Shown in pieces: positions 56,707 to 64,000 of a stretch of 64,000 bases of DNA. Source of the DNA: Glaciecola sp964621345. GTDB lineage: Bacteria; Pseudomonadota; Gammaproteobacteria; Enterobacterales; Alteromonadaceae. Where the stretch lies: the NCBI GenBank assembly GCA_964621345.1, contig CAZUON010000007.1, positions 35,339-99,338 of the forward strand, in the 5' to 3' direction. The notes under the pieces are model-generated. The model did no database searches and was not told where the DNA came from. It worked only from the letters and a program-made list of their open reading frames with translations. How positions within the stretch are numbered: position 1 is the first letter of the stretch; each line of letters starts with the position of its first letter. The position numbers and the translations under genes were made by a program.

Positions 56707-57615
56707 TTAGCGAGAGTCGAGGGTTGATTTAATAGTATCGAATTTACTTCTGCTTACCGGTACTTTGTCGCCGTTTTTCATCACCACCGAACCTTGGCGG
56801 CCATCTTTCGACAAGCGGATTATGTTGTCGTAACTTACCCAATAAGAGCGGTGGGTTTGTATGCCTAAGTTACGAGGCATCTCAGCAATAGCATCTTTCA
56901 AATTATATAAAATCAACTCTCTACCGCTTTGACCCACTACCGATAAATAGTGTAACTCCGATTGAATGTATAGGATCTCGCACAGTGGTGTATGCATCAA
57001 TAATGTAGCAAAGCCGTCACTGCATTGTTCTTCAGTCTCAGGCTTTTCTTGTACATAGTTGCTTGCTGATGGTTCTTTGTTGGCAGGGTCGTTATCTTTA
57101 TTCTGTTTTGCAAATCGTAAACCTAATAACCATGGCGCATTTATCGCAATCCAGCTAAGTGTTATTGGTGGAGTGATCGCAATAAACTCATCCACCCAAG
57201 CGGCCATTAGCGACGGCAGTTGCGAGGGTAACGCTTCGTTCAACCATAAAAAATCTAAACCCAAGGCTATAGGAGAAAACAAAACAGAGCCGGCTAGTCC
57301 TGACACAAATAACTTTAACCAAGGGTTTTGCTTATCAAAGAATCTACTTTTATGAAATAGCACATGGCAATACACCAAAATAACGACAGGACCCAGAGTT
57401 TGTAAAATCCAAAGTGCTAGATGAAAAATGAAATACGATTGCTCATTGTTTGAGACAAATGAAAACACCACCCCGAGAAAGGTCGAAACGCCAAAAAAAT
57501 AATACATAGGCCGAATGAAGCCAAAATCAAATTGCTTGTTCACGGTGCTCTTACTCAAAATTGCTATTGCAATATCACATTGCACAAATGCCCACTGGTG
57601 CAAAAGCACGCCCAT
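56707..57615 (-). CDS. Membrane-bound LytTR-family transcription regulator
   Basis: 302 residues: an N-terminal part with about four membrane helices (YYFFGVSTFLGVVFSFV, LFVSGLAGSVLFSPIALGL), a polar linker (about 170-200) and a C-terminal LytTR DNA-binding domain about 205-300 (ILYIQSELHYLSVVGQSGRE, IQTHRSYWVSYDNIIRL, VPVSRSKFDTIK). The start is uncertain; a later Met (MYYFFGV) is possible. It lacks a receiver domain, so it senses through the membrane part. It is divergent from an outer-membrane barrel gene 75 bases away, a likely target. Confidence 0.88.
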   Translation of the reverse strand: MGVLLHQWAFVQCDIAIAILSKSTVNKQFDFGFIRPMYYFFGVSTFLGVVFSFVSNNEQSYFIFHLALWILQTLGPVVILVYCHVLFHKSRFFDKQNPWLKLFVSGLAGSVLFSPIALGLDFLWLNEALPSQLPSLMAAWVDEFIAITPPITLSWIAINAPWLLGLRFAKQNKDNDPANKEPSASNYVQEKPETEEQCSDGFATLLMHTPLCEILYIQSELHYLSVVGQSGRELILYNLKDAIAEMPRNLGIQTHRSYWVSYDNIIRLSKDGRQGSVVMKNGDKVPVSRSKFDTIKSTLDSR

Positions 57616-57690
57616 TCATACAAAATCAGAATCCAATAGTAACGATGAAGGATATGATCACACAACACCTAGATTAAGAGTATTTAAATT

Positions 57691-58335
57691 ATGAAGCTTG
57701 TTTTTGTTTGTCTCACAGCACTTTTGTTATCGCTATTAAGTCACTCTGCCTTTGCAGAGGGTTATTTTTTACGACCGGTATTTGGCATCAGTCAATTATC
57801 GGATACCGATGGACAAACCCAGGATATTGGCACAACGGATGGCCTCGCAGATATAAGCGTAGACAGCGGCTTTAATGCAGGACTTGGCTTTGGCTATCGT
57901 TACCTTAACAATATTGCGGTAGAAGTATTTTGGGAATATCGCACTAACGATAGTGAAGCCTTACTAGATGACGGAACGTTTTTTGAGGAGGGCAACTTTG
58001 CCTCGAACATCTTCTACCTAAACGGCTTTTACTTTATCGAGACCGAAAGCAGTTGGTCTCCATACTTAGGCGCAGGTCTTGGCTATGTGCAAGAAATTGA
58101 TATAGATTTTGAGCAAAATGGCTCTGAGCTCTCATACTCCGATAGCGGCTCGCTTGCCTATCAGTTTTTCGTCGGCATTGATTATAAATTCACAGAACAG
58201 TTCATCGCTAGCGCGGAATTTAGATATAGCAGCGTTTCTGTAGGCACACTAGAAGGGGAAGAAAACATCGGCAGTATTAGCGATTTAGACTATAAGCCGG
58301 TGACCCTGCAAGTAGGGATTAAATGGTTTTTCTAA
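57691..58335 (+). CDS. Outer-membrane beta-barrel protein
   Basis: 214 residues with signal peptide 1-22 (LLLSLLSHSAFA) and alternating aromatic strands ending in a C-terminal Phe-Phe (VGIKWFF), the mark of outer-membrane barrels. Motifs LGFGYRYLNNIAVEVFWEYR and YLGAGLGYVQE fit the eight-stranded OmpA/OmpW-like family. No ligand can be assigned. It is divergent from the LytTR regulator and may be regulated by it. Confidence 0.8.
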   Translation: MKLVFVCLTALLLSLLSHSAFAEGYFLRPVFGISQLSDTDGQTQDIGTTDGLADISVDSGFNAGLGFGYRYLNNIAVEVFWEYRTNDSEALLDDGTFFEEGNFASNIFYLNGFYFIETESSWSPYLGAGLGYVQEIDIDFEQNGSELSYSDSGSLAYQFFVGIDYKFTEQFIASAEFRYSSVSVGTLEGEENIGSISDLDYKPVTLQVGIKWFF

Positions 58336-58373
58336 GTTAGCTTAACAAGCACAACCATCATGCAGCTGCTATT

Positions 58374-58400
58374 AAGCGCAGAACAACTCGGTCTGCGCTT
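58374..58400 (+). other. Perfect 9-bp hairpin without U-tract
   Basis: AAGCGCAGA pairs exactly with TCTGCGCTT across a 9-base loop, 39 bases after the barrel gene. No T-run follows on either strand, so it is not an ordinary terminator; it may stabilise the mRNA end or be a repeat-family member. Confidence 0.45.
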
Positions 58401-58533
58401 GAGCGTGGTACTTGATTTAGATGTCTCGGTCTCAATAAGAATTAGCACTAATAACATAAATAAACAGTGCATTGGTCTAAATATTGGTAGACAGCTTATA
58501 AGCTAGCACAGCTTTATATTGAGAGGGTTATAC

Positions 58534-59094
58534 TTGTTTTGCTTTAGCGATGTTAAAGGGATTATATTTGATTTAGACGATACTATTGTGCATGCAGAGC
58601 TAGATTTTGCTGCTATGAAGCGCGCAATTGCGTGTCCAGCTGAACACGACATCCTAAGCTTTATTGAAAGCTTGCCTTTACCGCAAAAGGCCGAAGCGGA
58701 GCAACTAGTGCTTGAGCATGAGCTAAAAGATGCAAAAGCCTCGCGCCTAATTGATGGTGCTTTAGAATTTATTTTGCGTGCGAAGCAAGAGAGTTTGCCA
58801 CTTGCTATTGTGACACGCAATTGCCGAGATGCGACTCAGCTAAAACTTCACCAAAATAATATTCCTATTGATTTGGTGCTTACACGAGAGGATGCGCTTC
58901 CAAAACCGCATCCTGAAGCCCTCCTTAAGATCGCAAGTTATTGGCAGCTACCGACACACGAGCTTGCTTATATTGGAGACTATAAATACGACATTGAGGC
59001 TGCTCATAACGCAAATATGCAAGCATGGCTTTTTGAATATAGTGCAAAAAACGTACAGTATGAGGGTGGGCTTCGGCAGATCCCGAAGCAATAG
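58534..59094 (+). CDS. HAD-superfamily hydrolase
   Basis: About 186 residues from TTG at 58534, which has GAGAGG with 7 bases spacing; another TTG 15 bases upstream has no ribosome site. Motif I FDLDDTIVHA (D13, D15), motif II VTRN, motif III with LPKPHP, motif IV GDYKYDIEAA. A helical cap follows motif I. It resembles phosphoglycolate-phosphatase-like enzymes; the substrate is unknown. The lack of an ATG start is notable. Confidence 0.82.
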   Translation: MFCFSDVKGIIFDLDDTIVHAELDFAAMKRAIACPAEHDILSFIESLPLPQKAEAEQLVLEHELKDAKASRLIDGALEFILRAKQESLPLAIVTRNCRDATQLKLHQNNIPIDLVLTREDALPKPHPEALLKIASYWQLPTHELAYIGDYKYDIEAAHNANMQAWLFEYSAKNVQYEGGLRQIPKQ

Positions 59095-59263
59095 CTCAAA
59101 TAAAAAGCGCTTGTCAGACCAGTTGCTTAAGAAAATATTAAGAATTATATGGTTTATTCGAATTGCCCGTTTGTATGGGCATCATTAACGTCAATCTCAT
59201 AATAACATGTTGTTAGAGCAACAGAATGAATTTAAGGATGCAGATTTATTGAGAGGATAAGCA

Positions 59264-61012
59264 ATGGAAGCTTTGCACGTATTCTTGTCGAACGAAGTAT
59301 TTTCGGCAAAGGTGATATCTTTACAAGACATATTTTTCATATTGGCAATTATTACGATTTGTTACTACTTAAAGTGCTATTTAAAACCCTTGGCAGTTTC
59401 TAAACGTAACAAAGCTCATGCTGCGCTTAACGTAAAGGATGCTGCTAAAGGAGAGCGACGACAACGCCAATCTCGGCGCAGTGTCGCACCAAGACAGCAT
59501 ATCGTATCTATCTCACAATCGATACATACTGCAATAGAAGCAATGGTAAATTCTCAATACGTACTGAAAGATAGAACTCAGTACCGGTCAGTTTTTCAAA
59601 CACCTCTAAAAGATAATTTGCATCAATTACGTTGCCTTGCTAATGAGTTAGAACGCAACGCTATGCCGATTAATTCAAATGGCGAATCGCCAACAGTTAA
59701 GCGAGCAGAGCCAATAAAAGGCGTTCGAACCGCACCCGTAAATACCTCATATGTATTGATGGATATCGTGCCGGGACTGCAGGACTATGCAGCTTTACAA
59801 GGAATGAAGTTGTCGTTGTACGAAAACGCGAGTGCTTACCTTAATGTTAATGCGGGGTTGGTTGACAAAATGTTACGCGAGCTTGTGTTAAATGCCATCA
59901 AGCATAATCAAGCAGGGACCGACATAACGTTAACGTGTTCATTTGCAAATGGGCTGGCAATCTTCGAGGTAGGTGACAATGGCAACGGGATATCTTCAAG
60001 TATCACAAATAAAGTCAACGCAATTGCTAATAACACCCGCCTTCGTAACCGCAGGTTGTCTGATGCTGAGTCCTACTTTAGCTTAACGACCATAGGGGAG
60101 ATGACATGTAAGTTGGGCGGCTCTTTGGAAATTACAAGCGCTTTGGGTTTAAGAACTGAGGTCAGAATATCATTGCCTACAAAACCAATTATGGTGTGTA
60201 GGCATGAAAAAGCACTCCCCTACCAAGTATTACCAGTACAAAAGCCGATTAATGAGAGAAAGCACATTTTATATGTGGGTAAACATCCCCACGGGGCGAA
60301 TATCATGCATAGCCTATTTAATGGGCAATATAATGTTTTCACTTATACACATTTTGACCAAGCCCTAAAATCCATATTTATGATTGAGCCGGACCTTGTC
60401 ATTGCAGATTTCAGTTGGCAACCCGCTTTGTGTATACAGTTTTGTGCCTTCATCCGTGGCAGTAAAACCTTATCTAATGTTCCTTTTATTTCTATCAACT
60501 CAGCGATGGATCAAGTCTTGCGAGCAAAAATGTATGCAAATGGTATATCAGCCATTGTTGAGAAGCCACTTGATGTAAACGAACTTAGCGCCGTGGCCGA
60601 CAATTTAATGAGCAACCACTCGGTACTAAGAGACGAGATTAATGAAAAAGACGCTGTATATGAAGCAGTAACCGAGCGTACCGAACCAAGCTATAGATGT
60701 AGCTTTGTGCAAGACATAGCAAGAGTTATTGAGCAAGGGTATCGGAATGAGTCTTTTAATCGATTTGAGGCAAGTGACAGTCTGCACATGAGTGAAAAGA
60801 CCTTACAAAGGAGAATGACGAAGCACTTCGCTATGTCCTTTACACAGTATTTGCGCAAATATCGCTTAGAAAAGGCAAAAGAGCAACTGATTAAGGGCGA
60901 ATGCGTAACTAACGTAACCTTTGATGTGGGCTTTAACTCAAGCTCCTATTTCGGTCAGTGCTTCAAGCAGGAGTACGGGTATCCACCATCGATGCTGAAA
61001 GAAACACACTAA
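59264..61012 (+). CDS. Hybrid histidine-kinase-like / receiver-like / AraC regulator with degenerate phosphorelay
   Basis: 582 residues. One membrane segment (about 20-40), a basic linker, a helical region where the H-box should be (RSVFQTPLKDNLHQL; the His place is S109), and an HATPase domain with N-box ELVLNAIKHN (206-215) and DNGNGI (238-243). A receiver-like domain covers about 333-450 with D382 and K434 kept, but the acidic pair is replaced by GKHP. An AraC helix-turn-helix pair covers about 478-580 (SEKTLQRRMTKHFAMSFTQYL, VTFDVGFNSSSYFGQCFKQEYG). This is the order of Bacteroidetes-type hybrid regulators but without a periplasmic sensor. It may bind ATP without phosphotransfer. Target genes are unknown. 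Confidence 0.8.
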   Translation: MEALHVFLSNEVFSAKVISLQDIFFILAIITICYYLKCYLKPLAVSKRNKAHAALNVKDAAKGERRQRQSRRSVAPRQHIVSISQSIHTAIEAMVNSQYVLKDRTQYRSVFQTPLKDNLHQLRCLANELERNAMPINSNGESPTVKRAEPIKGVRTAPVNTSYVLMDIVPGLQDYAALQGMKLSLYENASAYLNVNAGLVDKMLRELVLNAIKHNQAGTDITLTCSFANGLAIFEVGDNGNGISSSITNKVNAIANNTRLRNRRLSDAESYFSLTTIGEMTCKLGGSLEITSALGLRTEVRISLPTKPIMVCRHEKALPYQVLPVQKPINERKHILYVGKHPHGANIMHSLFNGQYNVFTYTHFDQALKSIFMIEPDLVIADFSWQPALCIQFCAFIRGSKTLSNVPFISINSAMDQVLRAKMYANGISAIVEKPLDVNELSAVADNLMSNHSVLRDEINEKDAVYEAVTERTEPSYRCSFVQDIARVIEQGYRNESFNRFEASDSLHMSEKTLQRRMTKHFAMSFTQYLRKYRLEKAKEQLIKGECVTNVTFDVGFNSSSYFGQCFKQEYGYPPSMLKETH

Positions 61013-61028
61013 GGTTTAAAACCTTAGT
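61008..61028. repeat. 21-bp palindrome covering both stops of convergent genes
   Basis: ACTAAGGTTT-A-AAACCTTAGT is a perfect inverted repeat with one central base. It contains the TAA stop of the regulator gene and the TAA stop of the GspE-like gene on the other strand. It could fold as a bidirectional 7-10 bp hairpin, though no T-run follows. Confidence 0.6.
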
Positions 61029-63240
61029 CGTGCCCTCCTAATATTTGCACTTGCGCGATGTCTGTATCGCCTTTAAGTACCTTGAGTACAGCATCTTGAG
61101 TTAGCGTGCGCATGCCATCATTCATTGCTTGGGCTTTCATTTCAGACACGGCAGCTTCTTTATATACCATTGCGCGAAGTTCATTTGTCATACCTAGCAA
61201 CTCATGTACACCAGTACGCCCTTTATAGCCAGTGTTACCACATTTATCACAGCCTTTTGCTCGGTATAACATAATTTTTTCGCCAGTATTAAGTTCATCA
61301 AAATATGACTCGCCATACTGACGTTTTAGAAAGGCTACGTCATCTTCGCTCGCTTCGTATTCCTCTTTACATTTGCATAAGGTACGTATTAGGCGCTGCG
61401 CTAAAATTCCGACGCAGGCATCTGAGAAGTTAACCGGATCTAAGCCTAAGTCTAATAAACGAGTAATGGTCTCGGGTGCTGAGTTAGTGTGCAGAGTCGA
61501 TAATACTAAGTGACCCGTTAATGATGCCTCAATACCAGCATGCGCGGTTTCTTTGTCTCGCATCTCACCAATAAGAATGATGTCTGGATCGGCACGCAAG
61601 AAAGCTCTTAAAGCATTAGCAAAGGTAAACCCAATTTTAGGGCTAACTTGCACTTGTTGCAAACCTGCTTGGGTGATCTCAACAGGGTCTTCTGCGGTCC
61701 AGATCTTTTTATCAGGGGTGTTTAAGTATCCCAAGATTGCGTGCAAGGTTGTTGTTTTACCTGAACCTGTCGGGCCTACCACCAGCATAATGCCATGAGG
61801 CTTTTTAATCATGCTTTCAATCATATCCATGTTACGAGGGGATAGATTCATTTTCTCAATAGGCATTGCACCGCCAGTAGCCAGGATACGCATAACCACA
61901 CCCTCGCCAGCAACAGTTGGAATGGTCGCGACACGTACTTCAACTGCTTGTCCGCTGAGTTTAAAAGCGAGTTTTCCATCTTGCGGTACGCGCTTTTCTG
62001 CGATGTTCAAGCTCGACATGATTTTTATGCGGGCTATTACTGCATTATGGTGAGATGCTGGTACTTGGTTGATATCTCTGACTACGCCGTCCACTCGCAT
62101 GCGAACACGCGTGGGTGCGCCTTTTTCTGGGTCAATATGAATATCAGACGCATTTAAGCGTTTCGCATCTTGCAAAATACGACTTACCAAGCGCACTACA
62201 GCAGGGGCGTCTTCGGCTAAATCATCGCTTTGGTCTTCAAGTTCATCACCGGTGGTGCCAATTTCATCGAGGATATCGTCCATATCACCCGGACCGCTGC
62301 CGCCAACAGTTTCACCTAAGTATTTAAGAATGTGATTAGGCAAGCCAACGGCGATGTCATAGCTGTCAATTCCTAACGCGCTCTCAATTTCCATCAACAA
62401 AGCAGCGTTGTTTGGCTCTGCCATTAATACCACAGCATTTTCGTGAGCGTCAGCAATAACGGCGACAAAATTGCGTTTTAAATAAGAGAGGTTTAAACGA
62501 CTGTTACTCTGATACATATGATATGTATCAGGCAAGTAATCAATAAAGGGTACTTGATAATGCACCGATAACGCGCTACCGATATCTCTTTCTTCTATGC
62601 GGTGGTCGTTAGTCAGCTTGGCAACAATTTGTTTTACATCAGGAAGCTTAACCACCTCTTGTATTACTTGCTCAGCCACTAGGCCGCGTAACACTAAGTA
62701 ATCAAAAGGATTTTTAGTGCCACCTAACTCGTAGCGAAATTTATCGCCGAGCATTGCGGCGATTTGCATGCCTAAGTCTAAATCTTCTGCTGCAAAGTCA
62801 CCGCCTTTTTTGTTGATGATTTGCATCACGCCCATCATCACCCCAGCATTCATTACTGGGATACATAAGATACTGTCGGTTTTAAACTGACTTGCACGGT
62901 CAAATTTTTTGTCAAATCGTAAACGTGGGTGAATATTTACCAACTGCTGATCATCATAAGGGTCGTTGATCATCAATGGTTGTTGTGACATGGCTACATA
63001 TCCGGCGATAGATGCTGGACTAATGGGTACCTTTATCTCTTTGGTTTCTTGACCTGTCTTATAACGCGCCACAAGGTCTTGTTGCTGAGCTCGTTTTTGA
63101 AACAACGACATACGAGAAGCGTCAAAGGCTTCCAGTATTAAAGGCTCAATCTTCTCGTAAGCCGCCATAAGATTCGGAAACTCTTTTAGCTGCTCTTGTA
63201 AAGACTGCAATAAGGGTGAATTGGGTGCGCTATCAAACAT
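61024..63240 (-). CDS. GAF-domain GspE/PilB-family ATPase, orphan
   Basis: 738 residues. GAF domain about 28-170 (ASIAGYVAMSQQPLMINDPY, SILCIPVMNAGVMMGVMQIINK), a GspE N-domain about 180-310, an acidic linker 312-345, then the ATPase core: ASDIHIDPE, Walker A GPTGSGKTT (489-497), Walker B PDIILIGEMRD, His box STLHTN. The zinc site is CKC (C622, C624) and CDKC (C664, C667); the first pair has one residue spacing instead of two. There is no pilus or secretion gene beside it. It may serve a pilus or secretion machine encoded elsewhere, with GAF as a ligand switch. Confidence 0.9.
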   Translation of the reverse strand: MFDSAPNSPLLQSLQEQLKEFPNLMAAYEKIEPLILEAFDASRMSLFQKRAQQQDLVARYKTGQETKEIKVPISPASIAGYVAMSQQPLMINDPYDDQQLVNIHPRLRFDKKFDRASQFKTDSILCIPVMNAGVMMGVMQIINKKGGDFAAEDLDLGMQIAAMLGDKFRYELGGTKNPFDYLVLRGLVAEQVIQEVVKLPDVKQIVAKLTNDHRIEERDIGSALSVHYQVPFIDYLPDTYHMYQSNSRLNLSYLKRNFVAVIADAHENAVVLMAEPNNAALLMEIESALGIDSYDIAVGLPNHILKYLGETVGGSGPGDMDDILDEIGTTGDELEDQSDDLAEDAPAVVRLVSRILQDAKRLNASDIHIDPEKGAPTRVRMRVDGVVRDINQVPASHHNAVIARIKIMSSLNIAEKRVPQDGKLAFKLSGQAVEVRVATIPTVAGEGVVMRILATGGAMPIEKMNLSPRNMDMIESMIKKPHGIMLVVGPTGSGKTTTLHAILGYLNTPDKKIWTAEDPVEITQAGLQQVQVSPKIGFTFANALRAFLRADPDIILIGEMRDKETAHAGIEASLTGHLVLSTLHTNSAPETITRLLDLGLDPVNFSDACVGILAQRLIRTLCKCKEEYEASEDDVAFLKRQYGESYFDELNTGEKIMLYRAKGCDKCGNTGYKGRTGVHELLGMTNELRAMVYKEAAVSEMKAQAMNDGMRTLTQDAVLKVLKGDTDIAQVQILGGHD

Positions 63241-63746
63241 GTTCTTTCGTGTATCCTAAACCATGCATTAAAGTGGGGACTTCTAAAGGCAGTATCGGCC
63301 GCTCTTTGAAGAACATTACTTAGAGTATATCGAATTTACGCTTTGCTGAAATATAAGGCATATCTTGTGCTTAAATTAGCAACAAATCAGTGTATTAAGC
63401 AAATTAAACAGTGTGTACAATTAAACTTTAGTCCATCATTTCTTTAAAGACTACCAGAATTTTCGTGATCTGCCTCAAAATGTTGTGAAATTACGGGGGT
63501 TTTTCATAAAACCCGCCTTAAGTACAGATTCCACAATAGCTCCATGGTTTGGGATTGTTACTTTAATTTTCGGCTAGAGATAGCTGATATATTCACTTAA
63601 AGTAAATAAGATATAAGCAAAGCTCATTTACTATAAAATTTTGTGAAGACTTTTATTTGTGTAAGGATGCGTACCAGCTAATTTTCATGAGTAGTAATTC
63701 CTCTCCAATTTATCAATCACTAAACACTCACATCTATAACATAGAT
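63241..63746. other. Intergenic region upstream of the GAF-GspE gene
   Basis: About 500 AT-rich bases with no frame that looks coding. It holds the GspE-like gene promoter (not placed) and a 7-bp hairpin at 63497-63514 (GGGTTTT / AAAACCC, loop TCAT). Confidence 0.5.
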
Positions 63747-63770
63747 ACAAAAACACTTGCTATCAGCAAG
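63747..63770 (-). terminator. Possible minus-strand terminator
   Basis: Read on the minus strand, CTTGCT-GAT-AGCAAG is a 6-bp hairpin followed by TGTTTTTGT. It overlaps the -35 of the plus-strand promoter at 63757, so only one reading may be real. Confidence 0.35.
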
Positions 63771-63784
63771 CATCCATGTATAAT
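63757..63784 (+). promoter_or_regulatory. Sigma70-type promoter with G+C-rich discriminator
   Basis: -35 TTGCTA (63757-63762), 16 bases, -10 TATAAT (63779-63784), then TCGCGCCC. A perfect -10 and a G+C discriminator are typical of growth-rate-controlled stable-RNA promoters. No tRNA or rRNA sequence is seen in the 215 bases that follow, but an rRNA leader could be that long. Confidence 0.55.
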
Positions 63785-64000
63785 TCGCGCCCACTGTGTA
63801 GAGCAAGTATTGCAAAGACAGAGTTGAGTGGGTGTTTATCTAGGTCAATCAGTGCGTTCTTTATTAAGAGCTGTCACTCCTTTAGAAAGCACCACGTAGC
63901 TAGCCTACAGCGCCTTATAGGTGTTCTAGACTACTTACACATTCTATATGAACAGGATCCCGATTGGGGATCACCGGTTTACGCACATCTTTTCAGCCTA
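63776..64000 (+). CDS. Possible 5' fragment of a coding frame
   Basis: A frame is open from ATG 63776 to the right edge (75 codons). Its last 32 residues (LQRLIGVLDYLHILYEQDPD...) look protein-like; the first part is rich in Cys, His and Arg and does not. An internal TTG at 63824 is another start. No ribosome site is convincing, and the ATG overlaps the -10 above. I do not recognise a family. Confidence 0.25.
   Translation, partial: MYNSRPLCRASIAKTELSGCLSRSISAFFIKSCHSFRKHHVASLQRLIGVLDYLHILYEQDPDWGSPVYAHLFSL

Noticed and set aside
63791..64000. tRNA gene directly behind the G+C-rich discriminator promoter
   Set aside because: No cloverleaf, TPsiC-loop sequence or CCA end could be found.

Overview
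The window looks like a chromosome segment of a marine gammaproteobacterium in the Alteromonadales (Alteromonas, Glaciecola or Paraglaciecola type). This rests on moderate G+C, a complete MSHA-type pilus locus placed just before mreBCD, a lptM-lysA-dapF-DUF484-xerC-yigB block, a uvrA/MFS/ssb block, and secreted proteins typical of marine bacteria. Species was not determined. All calls come from reading the sequence and family knowledge; no database search was run.

Layout. 1-0.6 kb: end of cysE and a DUF2750 gene. 0.7-7.1 kb, minus strand: an isolated sorting-signal protein, then lptM-lysA-dapF-DUF484-xerC-yigB with a YghU-type glutathione transferase at its end. 7.3-10.6 kb: rraA (+), then minus-strand mpl-ubiX-S1/P1 nuclease. 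10.9-14.9 kb, plus strand: fbp, ppa, a DUF3299 protein and a chemotaxis receptor. 15-21.2 kb, minus strand: a large Kelch/DUF5060/glycosidase-like lipoprotein, a thioesterase and uvrA. 21.5-23.5 kb: a YajR-like MFS transporter and ssb.

23.6-24.6 kb is a RAYT (REP-associated tyrosine transposase) gene bounded by inverted 23-bp repeats, with a 33-bp tandem array on one side. It lies where Vibrio cholerae carries mshH/csrD. 24.8-43.3 kb is the MSHA pilus locus: mshI, I2, J, K, L, M, N, E, G, a small mshF-position gene, B, A, C, D, O, P, Q. The cistrons are tightly overlapped, and MshE carries the tandem c-di-GMP-binding motif. 43.4-54.1 kb is mreBCD-maf-rng-yhdP-nit-tldD, also one tightly packed plus-strand array for cell shape, RNA processing and envelope lipid transport.

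54.1-63.2 kb is a signalling and accessory stretch: an MBL hydrolase and yebG under a perfect LexA box, a membrane diguanylate cyclase, a membrane LytTR regulator divergent from an outer-membrane barrel, a HAD phosphatase, a hybrid kinase/receiver/AraC protein whose phosphorelay residues are degenerate, and an orphan GAF-GspE ATPase. The last 760 bases hold no clear gene. They do hold a sigma70-type promoter with a G+C-rich discriminator near the right edge, which may lead a stable-RNA operon or a gene cut off by the window.

Most notable points: a likely CUG start for MshQ with a perfect Shine-Dalgarno; the RAYT and its repeats at the mshH position; the phosphorelay-degenerate hybrid regulator at 59.3 kb; the Kelch-DUF5060-glycosidase fusion; and the absence of a LexA box at uvrA despite a perfect one at yebG.
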